From IMG/VR virus record IMGVR_UViG_3300008117_008517, positions 108,577 to 172,576 of that record: DNA of 64,000 nucleotides, one strand, 5' to 3'. This document shows positions 25,584-34,434 of the stretch, piece by piece (position 1 is the first letter of the stretch; the number at the start of each line of letters is the position of its first letter). Below the pieces are notes generated by a model, which made no database searches, was not told where the DNA came from, and worked only from the letters and a program-made list of their open reading frames with translations. Source of the stretch: a virus. The translations under genes and the position numbers were made by a program.

Positions 25584-25594
25584 TTAATATATAA
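25584..25594 (+). promoter_or_regulatory. Candidate late promoter TTAATATATAA, 4 nt before ATG
   Basis: An exact TTAATATATAA ends four bases before the ATG at 25599, the same spacing class as at 14086 and 60542. Confidence 0.5.
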
Positions 25595-25598
25595 GTGT

Positions 25599-26222
25599 AT
25601 GAAATACTTAAAACAGTTTAAACTTTTCTTAGAAGCTGATGAGTTAGTTGGAACAGATGATATTAATTCTGTAGAAGATGACAAGTCATTAGATGTTAGT
25701 ACAGAAAAGGCCCAAAAAGATTCATTAGCAGAGGTTCAAAGGAAATTAAAAGAGTTTCAAGCTAAGAAACAATCTATGGAGAATATTTTTAACGATCCTA
25801 AAATTGAAAAGGACGCTGACCTTGAAAAAGAATTACTTTCTTCAGTTTATAATAGTAAAAAAGAAACTAGACAAAGAAACAAATATCTTAGAGATTTTGA
25901 GTCGGTTTTAAGGCAGGAGCGTAGAAAAAAGAAACTACAGATGGCTATTTCTACTGATGAAGATAGAATAAAAAAAACTAATGATGAGATTAATCGATTA
26001 AACGATGATATTAAGATGGATATAACACCAGACAGAGAGTCTCAGATAAAGAGTAGCTTGGATAGAAATAGAAAGAAATTAGTAGAATTGAAAGATAATA
26101 TTCAAAAAAATAAATCCATATTAAACCGAGATGTCCTTAATTGGCAAAAGAAGAGAGAGGACTTTAAGAGAGATATGAAAGATGAGGAAGATAGAATAAA
26201 AAAACTTTCAAGTAAAATATAA
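25599..26222 (+). CDS. Coiled-coil protein with capsid-targeting-like N-terminus
   Basis: 207 residues. The start MKYLKQFKLFLEADE closely follows the T4 internal-protein style of a basic-aromatic decapeptide ending hydrophobic-x-Glu before Ala. Residues about 40-207 are almost continuous charged coiled coil, rich in Lys, Arg, Glu and Asp. A packaged, DNA-associated head protein or a scaffold component would fit. It precedes the sheath gene by 66 bp. Confidence 0.55.
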   Translation: MKYLKQFKLFLEADELVGTDDINSVEDDKSLDVSTEKAQKDSLAEVQRKLKEFQAKKQSMENIFNDPKIEKDADLEKELLSSVYNSKKETRQRNKYLRDFESVLRQERRKKKLQMAISTDEDRIKKTNDEINRLNDDIKMDITPDRESQIKSSLDRNRKKLVELKDNIQKNKSILNRDVLNWQKKREDFKRDMKDEEDRIKKLSSKI

Positions 26223-26288
26223 AAATAGAAAAAAATTGGTTTTTTCTTTTAATATATAAAACATAAAATAAAAAATAATTAAAAAAAT

Positions 26289-29200
26289 ATGGCAATTCAA
26301 ATCGGTAAATACAAAAGACCCGGTATCTTCATCGAAGAAATTGACAAGACCATTGTAACCAGTCCTCCAGTAGACACTGTGTTTTCAAATCTTGTTGTTG
26401 GTTTCTCTAGAAAAGGACCAGTTAACTCAGCTATTCTACTGAATAACTTGAGTGATCTCGAAAATACTTTCGGGTCTATTGACAGAGGATTAGAAAGAAG
26501 AGGTTCATTCTTTCATAGAACAATTACTAAAATGTTAGAAGCTGGACCAATTTATGGTATGAATTTGTTGGTGACTGACGATACACTCGACACAGTTGAG
26601 TATCAGTCTTTATCTGCAACAACTTTTAAAAACAACGATATCGAAAGAATCGATTCTTACAGAAAGTTTTTCGATACTACTGGTTTCTGGAAAAGAGATC
26701 CAGAGGCTTTTGTTGACTTAACAAGATCAAATCCTGGTTATGCTGGAAGAGTACTTAACCTAACAAACTTGGGTGATAAGTATATGACAGTATTTGTAAT
26801 CAAGTCTAAAGTGAGTGGATTCGACAGATCTATGCTTGAGTGGTATGGTTCAAAAGAAAAATTACCACCATACGTATATCCAACTGATTTGGCATCTGAC
26901 TATTTAGTAGATGTTGTTGCAGTGGGTGGTGACTGGTCTAACTACTCAGAATTGTCTGTTGATCCAAGATGGACTCTATACTTCGCTGAAGATGGATTGA
27001 AGAAAAATCAATTAAGTGCTTTTGCAAATGATAGAAACGTAACACTATTAGGTTACTACGAAGGTGTATCTTTGATTCCATATTTTAGAGATTTAAATGG
27101 TAGAAACATATTTATAGAATCTGTAATTAATAAAGATACTGACAAAACCGGCTTATTCTGTGCATTTAATAACGAAATTTTCGAAACCGACTACCCAACA
27201 GGTCTAGTTGACTTGATAGGTAATTCATTAGTTGGTGATAACTTACTCAGTAATCCACCAAGTTCAGAAGCAACTTACTATCAATCATTAGATGCTAATG
27301 ATGGTCTTGCGGATGGAGAACTTTCTATTAAATTCTTGTCATATGAGGAACAAATTACAGAAACAATCGCTATTACTAATAAAGTACTCGACAGACCTGG
27401 TAACGTATTTGGTCTTTTCGGAACTAACTCGACTTTGTTATCTAACGCTGGTGCTCGTTCGGCACAAGGCGGATTCACTCACTCGTTGAATGACTCTGGA
27501 GTTGTTAGAGGTGGTGTTGTTAGTGGTCCAAATGATGATACAAATTTAAATTACATTAAGTGGCCAAATAGAACTTACTGGTTCTCTGAGGGATATGTTA
27601 ATGATTTATTTAGAAGTGGTGATCTTATCACAACATCTTCGAGTGTTACGGCTAACTATACAGTTGACTCTATATCAGATAATGGTTATGCTGTAATTGG
27701 TGGGTCATTGGTTTCAATACCTTCTGGTACACAATCTTTAGAGTTATTGTATACAGATTATCCACAATTACCAACAACTTCAGGTACACAATCTTACAAT
27801 ATTGCATATGTACTTGATACAAATGGTAATGTTCAAGTTAAGAAGTCTACAGTTCCAAATACTAAGGTTACTGTATCAGCTAACGATGTAGTTCTTAGCT
27901 GGGGTACAGTTAGCTTATACGGAGGTAGATTCTCCGGAGGAGCGTCTGCGACTGCTAGTATCACCGACGTTACAGTTGATGCTACAACTGGTGGTGGTGG
28001 TTTGGCATACATTCCACTTCAATTTGGAGTTGATTATACTCTCAGTACAACATCTACATTGACTGAAGTTTTAGCAGAAGGTGATATTCTTATTACATTC
28101 TTGAATACTAATTCGACTCCAGATGTTAAAAACTATGAGCAATATAGAAAGTTCAAGATGTTTAATACACTCTTAACTTATATTAATACTTCTAATACGT
28201 TCAAAGGACTTGTTTTACTTGATCCAAGAACTACGACTACCAAAAAGCCTTTGAGTGAAGTTTCATTCAGAAGTTTCCAAACTGGAACAACTGTAAATAA
28301 ATCTTTTGTTATGTCAACTGGTTTGACAAGTGCTGAGATTGCTGAATTAGTAACTTACGGCGAATTAGTATTCTACAAAATCGACGATGAATTCTTGATT
28401 GACTACATTGGTCTTGAGACTAAAAATACTATACCAGTGTTAGATGGTTCTACTGCTTCTATTGGTGTTGTTGGTAAGTATTCATCTTACTATACTCAAT
28501 ATGATCAAGGAAATATCAGTACTGGTGATGTATTCTTCCAAAATGAACTTTGGGAAGGAGTAGAAGTTCAGTTCATCGAAGGAGCTGGAATAACAGCATC
28601 TTTAGATGGATATAACTACTTAATGTTCAAAGTTACAGAAGGTGGTACATACACTACACAAAACAAATCTTATCTTGCTAACTTTGACACAGGATTAGCT
28701 GGCGATCAGTTCACTGATCCAGTTTATGGATATCAATTCCTTGTAGGTGGAACATTAAACAAAGGTGTGTTTACTGCGAAATGGGACGCTGGATTAGCAA
28801 TCGAAAATGGACTTACATTACCTGCTGACGCAACTGGCGCACTTGGTGGTAGAGCTTACTTGATTGGTTCTTACAGCAATGGATTACAAGAAGGTATCAA
28901 CACCGCATCTTATAGCTACTTTGCATATGAAGTGAAAGAAGTTGTAACAGATGAGATGGTAAATGTTGATAAAGTATATGGTTACAACACTGAGTTTAGC
29001 GGGTCACCTATTTACTTAGTAAATTCAACAGATGACAGTGGTAACTTGACAGTAGAATTTAAACAATCCGATTTGTCAACTGATTCAATCTTGAGTTCAG
29101 AGAACGCTACAGTTGGAAGCGCTTTAGCAACAAACGGAACACTGTTTATCAAATCTGAGAAAGGTAATTATAAGCAAACTTTGGAACTTGAATATCCATC

Positions 29201-30518
29201 TGGTTGGACACCTATTCCAAACAAAGTTCTTGTTAAGAGAAGCAGATACGGCGAAGTTAAAGTTGGTGATTTCCTTGAAGCCGAATTTGATGAGACAATT
29301 TTAAGAGCTGATGAAATGCCGAAGAAGCTTACTAGAATATTAACTAAGAAACTTTGGCCAAATGATACAACTTATATTGAGTTGTCAACAGATTCAGCAA
29401 TTAAAGTTAGAGATATCAATGGTGATAAGCAGACTAACAGATTTACTAAAATCGATGACTATGTTACAACATATAAGGGTATCATATTGAAAGGATTCAG
29501 AATTAGAGAGGCTTCTCTACCTGATGGAACTGATACTAGATTGAATGAAATCTTAGCTGTTGTTAATAAAGGAACTACTCTATTCAAAGCTTTGACAAAT
29601 AAAGAAGCATTCGACTTTAGATATTTGGTTGATTCATTTGGATTAGGATTATCAGCAGATTCAAAACAACAATTAGTTGATATTTGTGGTGATCGTTTAG
29701 ATGCTTTTGGTATCATAAACATGCCATCTTTGAAGCAATTCAAAAACTCTTCAAACCCATCGTTTAAGGACGATTCTGGAAATGTACAACTTGAATATGT
29801 GGCTCTTGGTGCAAACCCTGAAGCAAATCCAAGTTTCTTGTACTCATTTGGTAAGGGAGTTGGTGTAACTACAGTAGGATATTTCTTACCATACGTTACA
29901 ATCGATGATAATGGTAGAAACATAGATGTACCACCAGCACCATTTGTTGGATTGACCTTTATGAGAAAGCACAAGAGCACTACAACAAGTGTAACTCCTT
30001 GGACTATCGCTGCGGGTGTTAATAACGGTAGAATAAATGGAATACTTGACCTAGAACAAATCTTCACTCCATCTGATTTGGAATATTTGAACCAAGCTCA
30101 GATGAACCCTCTTACATTTAAGAGAAACAGAGGATTTATAATTGAGACTGAAAATACAGCTCAAGTTCTTGTTAAGTCAGCTCTTTCATTAATACACGTT
30201 AGAGAAGTATTGATTGAACTCGAAAGAGAACTTTCAAGAATGTTGTTAGACTTCCAATGGACAGTCAACTCACCTGAGACTAGATCTCAAATCAAGTTGG
30301 CGGCTGACGTAATTTGTGAAAAGTATGTTGCTCAAAATGGTTTATTCAACTACTTCAACAAGATTGACGAGGAAAATAACACTCTTGAAATCATAGAGAA
30401 CTCTATCGGTGTTCTTGATACATATGTAGAACCTATTAAGGGTATGGGTATTATCGTTAATAATATCACTATCTTGAGAACAGGAGCTATATCAGCAGGT
30501 GGATTTATAAATTCATAA
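26289..30518 (+). CDS. Tail sheath protein (T4 gp18-like), oversized
   Basis: 1,409 residues. The N-terminus (YKRPGIFIEEID, 8-19) and the following VVGFSRKGPVN block match contractile sheath proteins. The C-terminal 200 residues carry the conserved core, including VREVLIELERELSRMLLDF and a final strand block ending AGGFINS. Sheath subunits stack around the tube and contract to drive it through the envelope. The protein is about twice the length of T4 gp18; the extra sequence is Ser/Thr/Gly-rich beta-type material in the middle (about 350-1000), probably surface domains. The leader is A-rich (taattaaaaaaatATG), and a strong terminator follows. Confidence 0.9.
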   Translation: MAIQIGKYKRPGIFIEEIDKTIVTSPPVDTVFSNLVVGFSRKGPVNSAILLNNLSDLENTFGSIDRGLERRGSFFHRTITKMLEAGPIYGMNLLVTDDTLDTVEYQSLSATTFKNNDIERIDSYRKFFDTTGFWKRDPEAFVDLTRSNPGYAGRVLNLTNLGDKYMTVFVIKSKVSGFDRSMLEWYGSKEKLPPYVYPTDLASDYLVDVVAVGGDWSNYSELSVDPRWTLYFAEDGLKKNQLSAFANDRNVTLLGYYEGVSLIPYFRDLNGRNIFIESVINKDTDKTGLFCAFNNEIFETDYPTGLVDLIGNSLVGDNLLSNPPSSEATYYQSLDANDGLADGELSIKFLSYEEQITETIAITNKVLDRPGNVFGLFGTNSTLLSNAGARSAQGGFTHSLNDSGVVRGGVVSGPNDDTNLNYIKWPNRTYWFSEGYVNDLFRSGDLITTSSSVTANYTVDSISDNGYAVIGGSLVSIPSGTQSLELLYTDYPQLPTTSGTQSYNIAYVLDTNGNVQVKKSTVPNTKVTVSANDVVLSWGTVSLYGGRFSGGASATASITDVTVDATTGGGGLAYIPLQFGVDYTLSTTSTLTEVLAEGDILITFLNTNSTPDVKNYEQYRKFKMFNTLLTYINTSNTFKGLVLLDPRTTTTKKPLSEVSFRSFQTGTTVNKSFVMSTGLTSAEIAELVTYGELVFYKIDDEFLIDYIGLETKNTIPVLDGSTASIGVVGKYSSYYTQYDQGNISTGDVFFQNELWEGVEVQFIEGAGITASLDGYNYLMFKVTEGGTYTTQNKSYLANFDTGLAGDQFTDPVYGYQFLVGGTLNKGVFTAKWDAGLAIENGLTLPADATGALGGRAYLIGSYSNGLQEGINTASYSYFAYEVKEVVTDEMVNVDKVYGYNTEFSGSPIYLVNSTDDSGNLTVEFKQSDLSTDSILSSENATVGSALATNGTLFIKSEKGNYKQTLELEYPSGWTPIPNKVLVKRSRYGEVKVGDFLEAEFDETILRADEMPKKLTRILTKKLWPNDTTYIELSTDSAIKVRDINGDKQTNRFTKIDDYVTTYKGIILKGFRIREASLPDGTDTRLNEILAVVNKGTTLFKALTNKEAFDFRYLVDSFGLGLSADSKQQLVDICGDRLDAFGIINMPSLKQFKNSSNPSFKDDSGNVQLEYVALGANPEANPSFLYSFGKGVGVTTVGYFLPYVTIDDNGRNIDVPPAPFVGLTFMRKHKSTTTSVTPWTIAAGVNNGRINGILDLEQIFTPSDLEYLNQAQMNPLTFKRNRGFIIETENTAQVLVKSALSLIHVREVLIELERELSRMLLDFQWTVNSPETRSQIKLAADVICEKYVAQNGLFNYFNKIDEENNTLEIIENSIGVLDTYVEPIKGMGIIVNNITILRTGAISAGGFINS

Positions 30519-30536
30519 TTCTGAATAAACATAATT

Positions 30537-30566
30537 AAAACCCAGATAGGAATATCTGGGTTTTTT
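30537..30566 (+). terminator. Terminator hairpin after the sheath gene
   Basis: cccagata (30541-30548) pairs with tatctggg (30553-30560), extended by A/T pairs and followed by tttttt. Confidence 0.88.
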
Positions 30567-30609
30567 ATTTAAACAAAATAGGTGTATTTAATATATATGT
30601 TAAACTTAT

Positions 30610-32304
30610 ATGTTTATGAATTTAGATATTTTTAGAAACCCGGATCCATCGGGAAAACTGTACAAAGAATCTTTTTTATATAAAAATTTTCCAGAAGAAT
30701 ATAATTTTATTGTTTCATATTGTGATATCAATAAAATAGTAGATATTAGTTTTAAGGAAAAAGTTTATCTCGTTTTAAATGAATTGAAGTCAATACCAGC
30801 TTGTAAAAATTCAAATTGTAATAATAGAGTTAAATTTAAAAATTCAACGATTGGGTACTTGAAATATTGCTCGAAGAAGTGTGTTTCGGACGACCCAAAT
30901 ATAAAGAAGATCAAAGAAGAGAAATCAATATCTAAATGGGGTACAAAATCTCCTGCTCAGTCACAAGAGATAAAAGATAAAATCATAAAAACTAATCAAG
31001 AGAAATATGGTCATAATTCACCTATGAATTTAAAATCAATTCAAGATAAATCAATGCAAACTTTAATCAAAAATTGGGGAGTTGAAAATCCAAGTAATTC
31101 TAGTGAGTTATTGCAAAAAAGAATTGAATCTTTTAAATCAAGTTCATTTAAAGATACTTTTAAATTAACATCATTAAAGAGATATGGAGTTGAACATCCA
31201 TGGAGAAATAAAGAGATTCACTCAAAAACGATTTCTCATTTCTATGATGATTATGTTGTTAGAATAAATAGTAAAATAAACACTAATGAGTTTGTTTTTT
31301 TAGGTTTTGAAAAATCGATATCTACACATCTACTATTTAAATGTTGTAAGTGTGATCGGAATTTTAAAATATTAACATACCAATTCTATTATAGAATTAA
31401 TTCTGGTCTTAGTATTTGTACTAACTGCTTTCCTATTTCTGAAAATTCTTCAATATCACAGATCGAGGTTTATAATTTTATCAAAGAAAATTACGCCGGT
31501 GAGATACTAGTTGATGATAGATCTTCGATAAAACCCTACGAGATAGATATATTTCTTCCATCACTAAACATTGGATTCGAATTCAATGGATTATGGTGGC
31601 ACTCATCTAAATATAAAAATGAGAACTATCACTTGGTTAAAAGAGAGGTTGCAAGTTCTAATAATATAAAACTTTTAACTATATGGGAAGATGATTGGAC
31701 TATCAAACGAGAGATTTGCAAATCATTTATTCTTAATAAGCTTAATAAATCAACAAAAATTCCAGCAAGAAAATGTGAGATTATAGAAATAGATTATAGT
31801 TCCTCAAAGGCCTTTTTAAACGAAAATCACTTTCAAGGTGATTGTAAATCTTCTATTAGAATTGGTTTATTTTATCAAGGAATTTTGGTATCTCTAATGA
31901 CATTTTCAAAATTAAGACTACCATTAGGAGGTAGACACAGAGAAGGAGTCTATGAATTAACTAGATTTTGTAATAAAATTTTTACTACTGTTGTTGGTGG
32001 TTCTTCTAGGTTGTTAAGTTACTTTTTAAAAAAGTATGATCCATTGTCTATTGAAACCTATTCTGATAATATGATTTCAGACGGTAATATGTATGATAAA
32101 TTAGGATTTTCATATCAACACACATCATCACCGAGTTATTGGTATGTAATTGATCAAAAAAGAGAAAATCGTTTTAATTGGAGAAAATCAAGATTGAAAA
32201 AAATTGGTGGTGATATGGATAAGACCGAGCAACAAATTATGGAGGAATGGGGATTTTATAGAGTTTATAATGCTGGTAATAAAAAATGGATATTGACAAA
32301 ATAA
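30610..32304 (+). CDS. Homing endonuclease, EDxHD/Vsr-like
   Basis: 564 residues. N-terminal zinc-finger-like Cys pairs (CKNSNCNN near 70, CSKKC near 90) are followed by several K-[YW]-G-V-E-[NH]-P repeats typical of DNA-binding modules in phage homing enzymes. The catalytic part has YEIDIFLPSLN, FEFNGLWWHSSKY, a conserved His-Leu-Val-Lys and TIWEDDW, matching the EDxHD family with a Vsr/PD-(D/E)xK fold. Such enzymes nick or cut intronless or cognate alleles and spread themselves. It sits as an independent unit between sheath and tail-chaperone genes with terminators on both sides. A second Met at codon 3 may be the start. Confidence 0.82.
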   Translation: MFMNLDIFRNPDPSGKLYKESFLYKNFPEEYNFIVSYCDINKIVDISFKEKVYLVLNELKSIPACKNSNCNNRVKFKNSTIGYLKYCSKKCVSDDPNIKKIKEEKSISKWGTKSPAQSQEIKDKIIKTNQEKYGHNSPMNLKSIQDKSMQTLIKNWGVENPSNSSELLQKRIESFKSSSFKDTFKLTSLKRYGVEHPWRNKEIHSKTISHFYDDYVVRINSKINTNEFVFLGFEKSISTHLLFKCCKCDRNFKILTYQFYYRINSGLSICTNCFPISENSSISQIEVYNFIKENYAGEILVDDRSSIKPYEIDIFLPSLNIGFEFNGLWWHSSKYKNENYHLVKREVASSNNIKLLTIWEDDWTIKREICKSFILNKLNKSTKIPARKCEIIEIDYSSSKAFLNENHFQGDCKSSIRIGLFYQGILVSLMTFSKLRLPLGGRHREGVYELTRFCNKIFTTVVGGSSRLLSYFLKKYDPLSIETYSDNMISDGNMYDKLGFSYQHTSSPSYWYVIDQKRENRFNWRKSRLKKIGGDMDKTEQQIMEEWGFYRVYNAGNKKWILTK

Positions 32305-32330
32305 AAAATCCCAGAATATTCTGGGATTTT
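32305..32330. terminator. Bidirectional terminator hairpin
   Basis: aaaatcccagaat and attctgggatttt form a perfect palindrome, flanked by A and T runs, between a plus-strand gene ending at 32304 and a minus-strand gene ending at 32333. Confidence 0.85.
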
Positions 32331-32332
32331 AT

Positions 32333-32584
32333 TTATGGTTTGAATCCACTACCTAGATTATTCATACCACTCATTATCTGATTAGGATTGAAGTTTGGCA
32401 TTCCTTTTTGTTGTGAATCTTCATCTTGCTTTCTTTGCTTTTCTTCTTCTTCATTTAATTCATTGACAATTTGTATATTTTCTTCTAACATCCAGAATGG
32501 CCAATTATCAATTGAAAATTCGTTAACATGAAAGTGCTTTTGAAGAAGAAGTTTATTTTTCAATAAAGGCCTCAAAGGCATCAT
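32333..32584 (-). CDS. Second tail-chaperone frame, possibly reached by frameshift
   Basis: 83 residues from the paired ATG ATG at 32584/32581; the frame itself is open further upstream. It overlaps the 3' end of the gp26-like gene in another frame. The segment EFSIDNWPFWMLEENIQ resembles the short T-domains that follow tail-assembly chaperones, and the C-terminus is Gln/Asn/Gly-rich. It may be made from its own start or as a fusion: the upstream gene ends gaa aaa taa, and a +1 or -2 shift at this A-run would enter this frame. No direct evidence distinguishes the two. Confidence 0.55.
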   Translation of the reverse strand: MMPLRPLLKNKLLLQKHFHVNEFSIDNWPFWMLEENIQIVNELNEEEEKQRKQDEDSQQKGMPNFNPNQIMSGMNNLGSGFKP

Positions 32585-33494
32585 GAACAACGAAAATACC
32601 TGACGCTCCGTTGGGAAATTGCATTTCAGCACGGACCTCCTCTCCGTTGATATTCTTAACTAGTTCTTTGATACCAAAAGTCATTTTACCAACTGCTGCG
32701 TTTAAGAATTGGAAGGAGATATCATCCATTTCTTCGAAGTCTTTTAACTTAGCCTTTATACCTTCGTAAGTTATTGAATTTCTACCTTCAAGCATGAAAG
32801 GTATAATTTTAAGAAATGCGAGATTGGGAGTTCTATTCTCATTATTTTCTTTGATAATATAGTCAGTGAAGGCTTTTTGTATACCAATGTTTGGAGGAGT
32901 TAATTCGAACTCTTTTCCATTAATCGTTTTGAAAACATAACAGTTTTTAGATTTATTAAAAAACTTCTCAAGTTTTTCATCGATTTCATGGAATTTAAAG
33001 TTATCTCTTATAAGATCGATTTGAGCATCACCTGCGCCGTGTGGTACTGTTACCGCAAGAGTGTTACCTTTTTGAAAAGTTAATTCTCTAATAGTAAAAA
33101 CAAGATAAAGTCTGTCTTGATCTTTAACATCTAAGTAGCTACCAATATTTCCGTTTGAATATTTAACTCTAACACATGATTGTAGCATATCATTCATTTT
33201 TTCAACGATATCATAGAAGTTATTATCATCTACCATTGAATATGATTGAATTTCCTTTACCATAGCTGGTCTTATCATTAAGGATGTTCCTGCTGGGTAG
33301 AATTTGCCACAAGGTAAATCTTTGATGTCAAAATGAAAGTACTGAAGGTCAGAAACTTTAGTATTATCAACATTTTGAACAACAATTTGTTCAGCCATGT
33401 TTTTAGCTGGATTAAAGTCAGTGGATTTCTTTTCTCTTTCTTCAAGATGTTTTTTCAAAAAATCTTCTTCTGACATTTCTTTATTAGTTGACAT
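32553..33494 (-). CDS. Baseplate hub / tail assembly chaperone (T4 gp26-like)
   Basis: 313 residues. The pattern around LPCGKFYPAGTSLMIRPAMV (60-79), a segment beginning D-x-x-x-x-x-x-x-x-x-C-V-x-V-K-Y (near 105-115) and D-x-D-R-L-Y-L-V-F (near 125-132) fits the T4 gp26-type base plate family, which helps assemble the hub and tape measure. The first 50 residues are charged and probably flexible. It is a minus-strand gene between sheath/endonuclease and tube genes, and its 3' end overlaps a second frame as in tail-assembly chaperone pairs. Confidence 0.65.
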   Translation of the reverse strand: MSTNKEMSEEDFLKKHLEEREKKSTDFNPAKNMAEQIVVQNVDNTKVSDLQYFHFDIKDLPCGKFYPAGTSLMIRPAMVKEIQSYSMVDDNNFYDIVEKMNDMLQSCVRVKYSNGNIGSYLDVKDQDRLYLVFTIRELTFQKGNTLAVTVPHGAGDAQIDLIRDNFKFHEIDEKLEKFFNKSKNCYVFKTINGKEFELTPPNIGIQKAFTDYIIKENNENRTPNLAFLKIIPFMLEGRNSITYEGIKAKLKDFEEMDDISFQFLNAAVGKMTFGIKELVKNINGEEVRAEMQFPNGASGIFVVHDAFEAFIEK

Positions 33495-33650
33495 TTGATT
33501 TTATTATTTTTTAGGTATATATACTTATATTATGTTTCTCTGGGTTTGTTTTTTTCAAAAAAAACATAATTTATATCCAAAAATCGGAAAAAAGTCACTT
33601 TTTTATATCAATATATAATCATGTAATTAGATAGAGGTAATTATAGATAA

Positions 33651-33660
33651 AATATATAAT
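33651..33660 (+). promoter_or_regulatory. Candidate late promoter box upstream of tail tube gene
   Basis: aatatataat lies about 45 bp before the tube ATG at 33705; a second similar box is at about 33610. The 210-bp gap between the divergent genes here is AT-rich with no other feature seen. The tube start has an A-rich leader (aaataaaaaaattaATG). Confidence 0.4.
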
Positions 33661-33704
33661 TCATAGTTGCCAAAGCGATTAAACAAAAAATAAAAAAATT
33701 AATT

Positions 33705-34331
33705 ATGCCGCTTCCACATTTTACCCAGTTACAAGTAGCTGGAGCTCCTGGTGGTCCGGGTACCAACCCACAAGAACCAGTATATTTAAACTTGTTCGAG
33801 GTTACATTCGTGTTACCTACGATTCTTCAAGCTCAAGGTAGAGACCCAATTTTGTTTCTACAACAAGCTTTATCAATTGATTTGAATACAACCAACAAAA
33901 CTCTTGGTGTTTCTAACCAAAGATGGAAGTACTCAACTCGTGCGTTCATCAATGCTGGTCCAAGTGAAACACACATCGAAGACCTAGCAGTTTCTTTTAA
34001 CGTTAACGTAAACAATAACGGTTCTATGGAAACTTGGGCTGCACTTAGAGCTTGGTACGATTTGGCTTGGAATTCACAAAACGGTTATTTGCATTATAAG
34101 GCAGATACTGTTGGTACACTTATCGTTAACCAACACGATAAAAAAGGATTGGTACTTAGAAGAGTAACTTTCCAAAACTGTCAATTAAAGGCGGTATCAT
34201 CACCTTCACTTACTTATGAAGGACAAGGTATCTTAGCAAACGTAACCGCAAACTTTGTTTGTGACTACTGGGTTGATGAATATATCGATGGTACATTTAC
34301 AATTGCACCTCCATTTGTTGCTGGATATTAA
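33705..34331 (+). CDS. Tail tube protein (T4 gp19-like)
   Basis: 208 residues. It begins MPLPHFTQLQVAG, followed by a Pro/Gly loop and LFEVTFVLP (29-37). The mid-region contains WKYSTRAFINAGPSETHIEDL and ETWAALRAWYDLAW, and the end has LTYEGQGILANVTANFVCDYW. This is the compact beta-barrel type of contractile-tail tube proteins, next to sheath and tail chaperones. Subunits stack as hexamers to form the DNA channel. The A-rich leader and strong terminator suggest high late expression from its own unit. Confidence 0.85.
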   Translation: MPLPHFTQLQVAGAPGGPGTNPQEPVYLNLFEVTFVLPTILQAQGRDPILFLQQALSIDLNTTNKTLGVSNQRWKYSTRAFINAGPSETHIEDLAVSFNVNVNNNGSMETWAALRAWYDLAWNSQNGYLHYKADTVGTLIVNQHDKKGLVLRRVTFQNCQLKAVSSPSLTYEGQGILANVTANFVCDYWVDEYIDGTFTIAPPFVAGY

Positions 34332-34353
34332 TAAAATTTCAGAAATATTTAAT

Positions 34354-34383
34354 AAAAAACCGATACTTTGTGTCGGTTTTTTT
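34354..34383 (+). terminator. Terminator hairpin after tail tube gene
   Basis: aaaaaaccga (34354-34363) pairs with tcggtttttt (34373-34382) over a 9-nt loop, followed by a T-run. Confidence 0.85.
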
Positions 34384-34434
34384 ATTGAACATAACTAAGA
34401 ATTCTTCATATAAAATTAAAATATAATATTTTAG

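Noticed and set aside
29459-30067. 202-codon minus-strand frame inside the sheath gene
   Set aside because: It overlaps the most conserved C-terminal part of the sheath protein and shows antisense composition without any motif.
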